A stretch of DNA of 11,827 nt from CAYSPU01 sp964432995 (GTDB lineage: Bacteria > Verrucomicrobiota > Verrucomicrobiia > Limisphaerales > JAHDYP01), in assembly GCA_964432995.1 (NCBI GenBank), contig CAYSPU010000192.1:1-11827 (forward strand), written 5' to 3'. The position numbers and the translations under genes were made by a program. Shown here piece after piece: positions 1 through 5,941 of this stretch (position 1 is its first letter; every line of letters starts with the position of its first letter). The notes beneath the pieces were generated by a model. It searched no databases. It worked only from the letters and a program-made list of their open reading frames with translations, and was not told where the DNA came from.

Positions 1-1
1 G

Positions 2-1123
2 TCCCGGCTGACGGGGGAGATCGGCTCCTCCTCGAATCCGATCTCGGGGATGACGGTGGCGACGCTGCTGCTGACATGTCTGATCTTCCTCGTGGTCGAC
101 TGGCGGGGAGGCACGTATTTCGTCACCGCCCTGAGCATCGGTGGCATCGTCTGCATCGCCGCCTCCAACGGCGGCACGACATCGCAGGATCTGAAGACCG
201 GGTATCTGGTGGGTGGCACGCCGCGTTACCAACAGATTGCGATTCTCTGCGGCGCCCTCGCCTCCGCGCTGGTCCTCGGGCCGATTCTCCTGGTCTTGAA
301 CGACAACGCCACCGTCTACGTGCCGGCCGCCAAAGTCGCCCCCGGGCTGCGGTTGGAAGCGGGGCAAGCCCAGGGCGCCGAACGTCTGGCCGGCCCCATG
401 ACCGGCACCGACACGCGCACCTACCGCACCTGGCACAACACGGACCCGGCCCGCGGCCCCGAAGGCAAGTACCTGGTGGGCGACGACGGCGTTCCCGTCT
501 GGTATGTGGACCCGGGCATCAACGGCAACGAGGAGAGACTCCCAGACGGCACGGCGGTTCGGAAGTTCCAGGCGCCCAAGGCGGTTCTCATGAGCTACAT
601 CATCAAGGGGATCCTCGACCAGCGACTGCCGTGGGCGCTTGTGTTGTTGGGCGTGATGATCTCCGTCACGCTCGAACTCTGCGGTGTCTCGTCGCTGGCG
701 TTTGCCGTCGGCGTCTACCTGCCGCTGGCCTCGTCGATGCCCATCTTCCTGGGCGGCCTCATCCGCTGGCTGGTCGATCATCACGCCCGCAAGAAACACG
801 CCCACGCGAACGCCTCGCCCGAGGAGTTGGCCGCCGAGAGCGACAAGAGCCCCGGCGTGCTCATGGCCTCGGGCTACATCGCCGGCGGGGCCATCGCCGG
901 GATCGCCATCGCCTTCATGGGCGGCGTCCTCACCGACCTGACCGGACGAATCGACGCCTGGTCGGAAGCCTGCAATCCATTCTACTCGAGCGCAACGTGG
1001 AACGGCCTGCGAGGCGACATCCTCTCGTTGATCCCGTTCCTGGGGCTGATGACCGTGCTCTACCTGACGGGGCGGGAAGTGCTGTTTGCCGGGGGCAAGG
1101 CAGAGGACCGCGCTGCCCGGTGA
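2..1123 (+). CDS. OPT-family oligopeptide transporter, C-terminal part (5' end outside window)
   Basis: The frame is open from the first bases of the window, so the N-terminus lies upstream; 373 residues are visible. It starts within the OPT signature GEIGSSSNPISGMT. A second family motif, SQDLKTGYLVGGTPRYQQ, follows near visible residues 60-80. Hydrophobic segments surround both motifs, then a polar loop of about 100 residues, then the PKAVLMSYIIKGIL segment, the stretch AVGVYLPLASSMPIFLGG, a glycine/alanine-rich helix (ASGYIAGGAIAGIAIAF) and a last helix ending in YLTGREVLF. OPT proteins are inner-membrane, cation-coupled importers of small peptides or metal-peptide chelates; the substrate here cannot be read. 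The apparent ATG at 50 is internal to the signature and is not the real start. The next gene is convergent, so this is the last gene of its transcript in the window. Confidence 0.95.
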   Translation, partial: SRLTGEIGSSSNPISGMTVATLLLTCLIFLVVDWRGGTYFVTALSIGGIVCIAASNGGTTSQDLKTGYLVGGTPRYQQIAILCGALASALVLGPILLVLNDNATVYVPAAKVAPGLRLEAGQAQGAERLAGPMTGTDTRTYRTWHNTDPARGPEGKYLVGDDGVPVWYVDPGINGNEERLPDGTAVRKFQAPKAVLMSYIIKGILDQRLPWALVLLGVMISVTLELCGVSSLAFAVGVYLPLASSMPIFLGGLIRWLVDHHARKKHAHANASPEELAAESDKSPGVLMASGYIAGGAIAGIAIAFMGGVLTDLTGRIDAWSEACNPFYSSATWNGLRGDILSLIPFLGLMTVLYLTGREVLFAGGKAEDRAAR

Positions 1124-1134
1124 AGCCATGAGGT

Positions 1135-1159
1135 AGGGACGCCCGGCTCGTGCGTCCTT
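1135..1159 (+). terminator. GC-rich hairpin just after the OPT gene; weak terminator candidate or repeat
   Basis: An 8-bp stem, AGGGACGC paired with GCGTCCTT (one G-U pair), encloses a 9-nt loop and starts 12 nt after the OPT stop codon. No T-run follows on either strand, so intrinsic termination is uncertain. The 5' side (GGTAGGGACG) resembles the start of the dispersed repeats at 1240-1267 and 6486-6513 read on the minus strand, so this may instead be a divergent member of that family. Confidence 0.35.
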
Positions 1160-1239
1160 GAAGACCATGCACCGCTGCGCGCAGGTGGGGCGCGATCTCC
1201 GCATCGCGCCGGAAGCACGAGATTCGGAGAGTGCGCGTG

Positions 1240-1267
1240 GTGGCGCCCTCGGAGAGGTCGCCCTACC
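1240..1267 (-). repeat. Dispersed 28-bp intergenic repeat, copy 1
   Basis: This stretch matches 6486-6513 at 24 of 28 positions in the same orientation. On the minus strand it begins GGTAGGGCGACC and ends GAGGGCGCC. It forms an imperfect hairpin: GGCGCCCTC against GAGGTCGCC with one mismatch and a 3-nt GGA loop. It sits in the 218-bp gap between the convergent OPT gene and the small minus-strand gene. Both clear copies are intergenic, as expected of a REP-like element; function is unknown. Confidence 0.6.
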
Positions 1268-1341
1268 CGCTGCTGACGGTTATCAGCAAGATCGCGGCGC
1301 TGTCGTGCAAGAGTTCGACGATCCGATCACACTCTCGGCCG

Positions 1342-1587
1342 TCACTCGACGTGGATCTTCTCGCCCTTGGCCTGGGTTCCGGAGACCTGCTCGATTCTCG
1401 CATCCAGGATCGCTCGCAGCCCCTTCAGCAGCTCGACCCGCGCGGTATCGAAGTGCCGCCGGGCCGCATCCGGCGGTCCCACTCGCCGGAAGAACTCGGT
1501 CAGGGCGGGGCCGAGCCCCTGACACCAGCACGCCCCACACCCCGTTCCCCGTTCGCCGCTCGCTGTCTTCGTTCGTTTTCGGTTCAT
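1342..1587 (-). CDS. Small (81 aa) protein translationally coupled to the Get3d-like ATPase
   Basis: The ATG overlaps the TGA of the upstream ATPase as ATGA, a classic coupling arrangement and the main reason for accepting this short frame. Residues about 24-69 (GPALTEFFRR to DARIEQV) look like a compact helical domain: an amphipathic pattern, then AARRHFDTARVELLKGLRAI. The tail ends KGEKIHVE. I recall similar short helical proteins beside ArsA-like ATPases in other bacteria but cannot name a family. The first 22 residues look different. They are polar and glycine-rich with a cysteine cluster (C17, C20, C22), and their DNA resembles the GAACG/GGGAA-type low-complexity sequence at 5814-5857. 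An in-frame GTG at 1482 would remove that part. A role as partner or accessory subunit of the ATPase is inference from coupling alone. Confidence 0.6.
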   Translation of the reverse strand: MNRKRTKTASGERGTGCGACWCQGLGPALTEFFRRVGPPDAARRHFDTARVELLKGLRAILDARIEQVSGTQAKGEKIHVE

Positions 1588-2774
1588 GTCGCCTCCTGCA
1601 ATTCCACCACCAGAGTCCCGCCGTCGAGTCGGGCCCGACCCGGCGACAGCTTCGACATCGAGGTGGGCAAGCCAACGTGGCGCCGCACCGAACCCACCTC
1701 AATCACCAACTCCTCCCCTTTCTTGAACAGGCCGACTTCGCCCTTGGCCGCGAAGGGAGCCTGCAACCGCACTTCATAGTGACTGTCGGTCTTGCGAAAG
1801 GCATACGGTCGCTCGGTGCGCGTTACCGCCGCGGGGTCTTCGTCGCGCCCAAACAGCGCCTGGGCCAGCGTCCGAATCCGGTCGTAACCGACGACTTCGT
1901 TGGGAAAGAGCGGTACCTGGCGGGTCGGCACCGGCGTGAAGTAGGCCTCGATTTCCTTCAAGAACCGTTCTTGGGTGGCGCGCCACCCACGGAAGAAATC
2001 GTCACGCACGTCGTCCGGAAGCACACGGTTGACGATCACTTGGTCCACCGTCAGACCGTGCAGGCAGAAATAGACGAACGCCCGCTGGGTTTCGCGCACC
2101 ACCATCTTCTCGGCGTTGGTGACGAGGCGCACGCTGGTGACCGCCGGGTTCTCCATCAGCTCGTCGATGCCCTCGATCTTGTTGAAGAGCTCCTTGACGT
2201 TCGCGAAGTAGCTGTCCGGCGGCAACTCGAAGGGGGCCACACGGTTGGCGACCGGCCGCACGGCGCGCAGCAGACCGCGCTGCACAGGAAAGACATGCTC
2301 CATGTACCATTTCAGCGTGGTGGGCATCGAAACAAACCGCAGGCTCTCGGCCGTGGGCGCACAGTCGAGTACAACCGCCTCGAACCGCCGTTCCTTGTGC
2401 CAGGCGTTCACGTAGAGCAGGGCACTGAGTTCTTCCATTCCCGGGAAGATTGCCATCTCCTCCGCCTCGACGTCGTTGAGTCCCGAGGTGCGCAGGAGGC
2501 TGCTGATGTACGCCCAGATCTGCTGCCAGTGCCGCTTGATTTCCTTCTGCACATTGACTTCGTGAATCCAGAGGCGATCCGCCACCCGGCAAGGATCCGA
2601 CGTTCCGGCGTCGAACAGCCCCGCCTCGAGGTCGAAGGAGTCCGCGAGGGAGTGGGCGGGGTCCACGCTCATGACCAGCGTGCGATAGCCGAGTTCGGCC
2701 AGGCGCACCCCGGTGGCGGCCGCCAGGCTGGTCTTGCCCACGCCACCTTTGCCGCTGAGGAGCAGGATTCTCAT
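1584..2774 (-). CDS. ArsA/Get3-type ATPase with C-terminal HSP20-like domain (Get3d-like)
   Basis: A 396-aa P-loop ATPase of the SIMIBI class. Residues 7-16 are the deviant Walker A SGKGGVGKTS with the signature lysine K9. Residues 36-46 (SVDPAHSLADS) are the switch I region, VVLDCAPTAESLRF (134-147) is the switch II/Walker B region, and LVTNAEKM (217-224) follows. About residues 325-396 form a beta-rich alpha-crystallin/HSP20-like domain (YEVRLQAPFAAKGEVGLFKK, then LVIEVG, ending LVVELQEAT). This order matches the Get3d type rather than arsenite-pump ArsA. The only cysteines (62, 138, 237) do not form the CxxC of eukaryotic Get3, and no ars genes are nearby. Likely a cytoplasmic, ATP-driven dimer handling hydrophobic or unfolded clients; the client is unknown. 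The ATG follows a run of six G at only 3 nt. It lies 113 nt after the kinase gene and overlaps the next small gene by 4 nt. Confidence 0.9.
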   Translation of the reverse strand: MRILLLSGKGGVGKTSLAAATGVRLAELGYRTLVMSVDPAHSLADSFDLEAGLFDAGTSDPCRVADRLWIHEVNVQKEIKRHWQQIWAYISSLLRTSGLNDVEAEEMAIFPGMEELSALLYVNAWHKERRFEAVVLDCAPTAESLRFVSMPTTLKWYMEHVFPVQRGLLRAVRPVANRVAPFELPPDSYFANVKELFNKIEGIDELMENPAVTSVRLVTNAEKMVVRETQRAFVYFCLHGLTVDQVIVNRVLPDDVRDDFFRGWRATQERFLKEIEAYFTPVPTRQVPLFPNEVVGYDRIRTLAQALFGRDEDPAAVTRTERPYAFRKTDSHYEVRLQAPFAAKGEVGLFKKGEELVIEVGSVRRHVGLPTSMSKLSPGRARLDGGTLVVELQEAT

Positions 2775-2887
2775 GATCCCCCCAGCATACTCGAATCCGG
2801 CAACAAAGGCGAATCCGTCCAAGCTACCGCCGACGGGCGTGGCGGGGGGGAGGAGCAGGGAATCCCTCGGTCCCTGTTGATCCGCGG

Positions 2888-4522
2888 TCAGCCGAGCACG
2901 TCTCGGATCTTGCGAACGAGTTCCTTGGGGGTGAACGGTTTCGCCAGGAAGACAACGCCATCGTCGAGGACGCCGTGCCGGCCGATTTCCTCCGCGGGAT
3001 AGCCGGAGATGTAGAGCACCCGGAGTTCGGGCCGGCGATCCCGGAGCTGCCGGCAGAGCTCCCGGCAACTGAGCCCCGCCATGACGACGTCGCTCAGCAG
3101 GAGGCGAATCGTGCCCGGGTAGCCGTCGGCCAGGGCCAACGCCTCCTGCCCGCTTCCGGCGGCGAGCACGGTGTAGCCGTGGCGCTCCAGCATCCGCTGC
3201 GTCACGCTGCGCACTGCCGCCTGATCCTCGACCAACAAGACGCAGCCGTTGCCGGCCCTGGCAGTGATGAACTCCGTATCCGGCACCGTCTCTCCCCCGT
3301 CCGCAACTTCCTTGGCGGGGAGATAGACATGGAACGCGGTTCCGCGCCCCGGGGCGCTGTCCAGGTCGATCCACCCGCCGTGCTGCCGCACAATGCCATA
3401 GACGGTCGAGAGCCCGAGCCCGGTTCCGCGCCCGAGTTCTTTGGTGGTGAAGAACGGTTCGAAAATCCGCACCCGCGTCTCGGCGTCCATCCCGATCCCG
3501 GTGTCGCGAACCAGCAAGCGCACGTAGGTTCCCGCCGGAACGTCGGCCCCGCTCTCCTCCTTCCGACACATCGCGGTCTCAATCCGCAGCGTGCCGCCGT
3601 CGGGCATGGCGTCCTGGGCGTTGAGGACCAGGTTCAGCAGCACCTGCTCGATCTGCCCGGTGTCGCCTTCCACGACGCCCAGGTGGGGAGCAAGGCCCAA
3701 TTGCAGATCGATGTTCTCGCGCAGCGTGCGTTCGAGCATGCGGCACAGCCCGATCACCACCTGGTTCAGGTCCACCGGCTTCAGCGTGAGTGTCTGCTTG
3801 CGGGCGAACGCCAGCAGTTGCCGCGTCAGGTCGCGAGCCCGCTGCGCGGCGCGGACGATCTCATCCAGGTCCACCCGGCGCGGATCGTCGGGCGGCATGT
3901 CGTCCTGCATCATGATCGCATAGTTCAGGATGGGAGTGAGCACGTTGTTGAAGTCGTGCGCGACGCCGCCGGCCAACTGGCCGATCGATTCCATGCGCCG
4001 GGACTGAGCCAACTGCTCCTCGAGGCGCCGTTGCTCGCGCTCCGCCTGCTTGCGTTCGGAAATGTCCCGCACGACGGCCACGATCATCGGGCGGTTCTTC
4101 CAAACGGCGCGGCGCAGGGCCATCTCGGCGTCGAACAGACTGCCGTCGAGGGGACGACGCGCCTGCGACTCGAAGACGAGGTCGGCCGGTTCCGAGTGCA
4201 CGGTCTTCAGAATGGCCGCGATCCGCTCTTGCCATGCGCCGGGAGCGGAATAGTCGGCCATGGTGAAACCGAGGGCCTGCTCCCGGGAGACGCGATAGAG
4301 CCGCAGCATCGACTCGTTCACATCCTCCACCCGGCCTTCGGCGTCGTGGATGATAATCGCATCGTGGACGCTGTGAAAGACCGTGCGCAGATCCGCTTCG
4401 GAAGCCTTGAGCTCCTCGAGTCGTTTCTGCAGCTCGGCGTAGTAGCTCTTGCGGGCCGAGGATTCGCCCAGCCCGATGATGCTGGCGCGCGCCGCCTGCC
4501 AGGCTTGCGACCTCGATTCCAT
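2888..4522 (-). CDS. Hybrid sensor histidine kinase (PAS, HisKA, HATPase, receiver), ErcA-linked
   Basis: A 544-aa cytoplasmic kinase with no membrane segment. Residues 10-45 carry a helical leader (SIIGLGESSARKSYYAELQ) that I associate with kinases encoded next to ErcA. A PAS domain covers about 45-155 and ends in the usual VVRDISERKQAE. The HisKA box GGVAHDFNN puts the phosphoacceptor at H189. The N box has N297 and N301, the G1 box is DTGIGM (340-345) and the G2 box GRGTGLGL (365-372). A receiver domain fills about 426-544 with E432/D433, acceptor D478, S506 and K528 in KPF. All catalytic residues for autophosphorylation and intramolecular transfer are present. No DNA-binding domain is attached, so a separate regulator must act downstream. 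The start ATG shares one base with the ercA stop (TGATG). A GAGGA ribosome site lies 9 nt upstream, inside ercA. Longer in-frame starts lie within ercA and are unnecessary. Confidence 0.95.
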   Translation of the reverse strand: MESRSQAWQAARASIIGLGESSARKSYYAELQKRLEELKASEADLRTVFHSVHDAIIIHDAEGRVEDVNESMLRLYRVSREQALGFTMADYSAPGAWQERIAAILKTVHSEPADLVFESQARRPLDGSLFDAEMALRRAVWKNRPMIVAVVRDISERKQAEREQRRLEEQLAQSRRMESIGQLAGGVAHDFNNVLTPILNYAIMMQDDMPPDDPRRVDLDEIVRAAQRARDLTRQLLAFARKQTLTLKPVDLNQVVIGLCRMLERTLRENIDLQLGLAPHLGVVEGDTGQIEQVLLNLVLNAQDAMPDGGTLRIETAMCRKEESGADVPAGTYVRLLVRDTGIGMDAETRVRIFEPFFTTKELGRGTGLGLSTVYGIVRQHGGWIDLDSAPGRGTAFHVYLPAKEVADGGETVPDTEFITARAGNGCVLLVEDQAAVRSVTQRMLERHGYTVLAAGSGQEALALADGYPGTIRLLLSDVVMAGLSCRELCRQLRDRRPELRVLYISGYPAEEIGRHGVLDDGVVFLAKPFTPKELVRKIRDVLG

Positions 4523-5700
4523 CACAGCGATTCCTCGAGGATGACCTCGAGATCGCGAGCGCACGGCGGTCGCGGGTTGGTGGCGTTGCACGGATCGCGC
4601 AGGGCCTTGTCGGCGAGCACCGGCACATCCGTTGAACCCAGGCCTCGCTGTCCCAGCGCTCCCCGAATCCCCAGACTCTCACGCAGCTCGATCAAGAACT
4701 GCCGCAACGCCCGGCGGGCCTCCGACGTCGTTCGGCGTTCAAGGTCGCACCCGAGCAACCGGCCGAGCACGGCATACCGCTCCGGCGCCGCTTCGTAGTT
4801 GAAGTCCACCACCTGGGGCAGCAAGAGGGCGTTGCATTCGCCGTGGGGCAGATCCAGATAGCCGCCGAGGCTGTGCGCCAACGCGTGCACGCAGCCCAGG
4901 CTCGCGTTGGAAAACGCCAGTCCCGCCTCGAGGCTCCCCAACATCACCGCCGAGCGCTCATCCAGATCGTCCGCATGGGCCAGCGACGCCGCCAGATGCC
5001 CGTGCAGGAGTCGAATGGCTTCCACGGCGTGCAGATCCGTGAGCGGGCTGGAGGCGTTGGAGACGAACGCCTCGATGGCATGCACCAGGGCGTCCATTCC
5101 CGTGCAGGCCCCCAGGTAGGCGTCCACCGTCGTCAACGTCTTCGGATCCACCAGCGCCACGTCCGGCACCAACGCCTTGCTGATGATCGCGATCTTCACC
5201 CGGCCGGTCGTGTGGTTGATGATGGCAAACTGCGACACGTCCGCCGAGGTGCCCCCTGTCGTCGGGACGCAAATCAGTGGGGGCATGGGGTTCTTGACCC
5301 GGTCCACTCCCTCGAACTTGAGGATATGCTCGTGGTTGGAGGCCACAATCCCAATCCCTTTGGCCGCGTCCATCACGCTGCCGCCGCCCACGGCCGCCAG
5401 GGAATCACACGCCTCCTGCCGAAAGACCTCCACGCCGGCCATGACTTCGTGGTCGCGCGGGTTTGGGGAAATCCCGTGAAACGTCACCACTTGCACCCCT
5501 TCCCGCCGGAGACCCTCGGCCACCTCCTCGGACCAGCCGGCGCGGGCCACTCCCGGATCGCTGACCAGCAGCATCTTCCGCACGCCCCAGTTCCGGGCAT
5601 ACCGCCCCGCCAGCAACCGGGCGTCCACGCCAAACACCAGTTCCGGGGCGACAAACTTCCGCAGCTCCCTGACCGGGCTGTCGACTGGAGCCTGGCTCAT
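4522..5700 (-). CDS. ercA: Iron-containing alcohol dehydrogenase-like regulatory protein ErcA
   Basis: A 392-aa group III (iron-type) alcohol dehydrogenase homologue, full length for the family. The opening LRKFVAPELVFG is typical of the ErcA branch. The N-terminal Rossmann-like domain carries AAVGGGSVMDAAKGI (GGGS at 105-108) and PTTGGTSADVSQFA (146-159) for NAD binding. The C-terminal helical domain keeps all four metal ligands expected from FucO: D203, H207, H272 and H286, with H276 also conserved. It should therefore still bind Fe or Zn and may oxidise or reduce an alcohol/aldehyde. In Pseudomonas aeruginosa ErcA takes part with sensor kinases in control of ethanol oxidation. Here it overlaps the hybrid kinase gene by 1 nt, which supports the same regulatory role. 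A candidate promoter ends at its ATG. Alternative: a catabolic alcohol dehydrogenase simply regulated by the kinase. Confidence 0.92.
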   Translation of the reverse strand: MSQAPVDSPVRELRKFVAPELVFGVDARLLAGRYARNWGVRKMLLVSDPGVARAGWSEEVAEGLRREGVQVVTFHGISPNPRDHEVMAGVEVFRQEACDSLAAVGGGSVMDAAKGIGIVASNHEHILKFEGVDRVKNPMPPLICVPTTGGTSADVSQFAIINHTTGRVKIAIISKALVPDVALVDPKTLTTVDAYLGACTGMDALVHAIEAFVSNASSPLTDLHAVEAIRLLHGHLAASLAHADDLDERSAVMLGSLEAGLAFSNASLGCVHALAHSLGGYLDLPHGECNALLLPQVVDFNYEAAPERYAVLGRLLGCDLERRTTSEARRALRQFLIELRESLGIRGALGQRGLGSTDVPVLADKALRDPCNATNPRPPCARDLEVILEESL

Positions 5701-5734
5701 GGCCGTACTCTACCCTCGGTCGTAGTGCGGTCAA
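5701..5734 (-). promoter_or_regulatory. Candidate sigma-70 promoter giving a leaderless ercA mRNA
   Basis: On the minus strand TTGACC (5734-5729) and TAGAGT (5712-5707) are separated by 16 bp. They match the consensus hexamers at 5/6 and 4/6. Six bases (ACGGCC) separate the -10 box from the ATG, so the expected transcription start is the A of the start codon. The weak ribosome-binding signal upstream of ercA fits a leaderless message. Prediction by eye only. Confidence 0.45.
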
Positions 5735-5813
5735 GCCGGGTCCGACGGCGGGTGGGCCCGACGGGGCGGTGGGGGCAGCCCCTTCCGGCGTTGATCGCGG
5801 AACAGCGAACCGT

Positions 5814-5857
5814 GAACGCGGGAGAAGGGAAGCGCGAACGCGGGGGAAGGGAACGGC
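5814..5857. repeat. 22-bp tandem duplication, two copies
   Basis: Units 5814-5835 and 5836-5857 match at 19 of 22 positions; each starts GAACGCGGG and continues with a purine run (GAAGGGAA). They lie in the msrC-ercA gap directly beside the palindrome. Similar GAACGGGGAACGGGG sequence occurs on the minus strand near 1540-1556, inside the start of the small gene, which suggests this low-complexity type recurs in the genome. Confidence 0.6.
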
Positions 5858-5859
5858 GC

Positions 5860-5910
5860 AAAACAAGGGCCTGCAAAACTTTGTTGCAGGTGCAACAAAG
5901 TTTTGCAGGC
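5860..5910 (-). terminator. Strong palindromic hairpin after msrC, candidate intrinsic terminator
   Basis: Arms 5869-5887 and 5892-5910 are perfectly complementary over 19 bp (left arm GCCTGCAAAACTTTGTTGC) with a 4-nt loop. On the minus strand the stem is followed within a few bases by TTGTTTT (5866-5860). It lies 32 nt past the msrC stop. This would terminate msrC transcription and separate it from ercA. The stem is unusually long and A/T-containing for this GC-rich window, and a third partial copy of the arm occurs at 5914-5926, so it may also be a mobile or REP-like palindrome. Confidence 0.55.
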
Positions 5911-5926
5911 GACACAAAGTCCTGCA
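5869..5926. repeat. Palindromic repeat cluster with a third partial unit
   Basis: Besides the perfect palindrome, ACAAAGTTTTGCA at 5895-5907 recurs as ACAAAGTCCTGCA at 5914-5926 (11/13), 19 bp further on and in the same orientation. The cluster therefore holds three copies of one motif, the first inverted. All lie between the msrC stop and ercA. Confidence 0.6.
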
Positions 5927-5941
5927 CGCATCGGCTTCCAG

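Noticed and set aside
1584..2774. ArsA subunit of an arsenite efflux pump
   Set aside because: Only one ATPase half, no arsenite-binding cysteine cluster, an HSP20-like tail and no arsB, arsD or arsR nearby.
1158..3002. Long plus-strand open frame (614 aa) opposite the small gene and the Get3d-like ATPase
   Set aside because: It is antisense to a clear P-loop ATPase, is rich in Arg/His/Pro as expected of a GC-rich shadow frame, and shows no domain.
2775..3569. Upstream in-frame extension of the ATPase to 661 aa
   Set aside because: The extension is an off-frame reading of the kinase gene; the ATPase family begins right at MRILLLSGKGGVGKT.
2975..4798. Long plus-strand open frame (607 aa) opposite the kinase
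   Set aside because: The opposite strand encodes all kinase and receiver motifs; the plus frame has no motif and spans the ercA junction.
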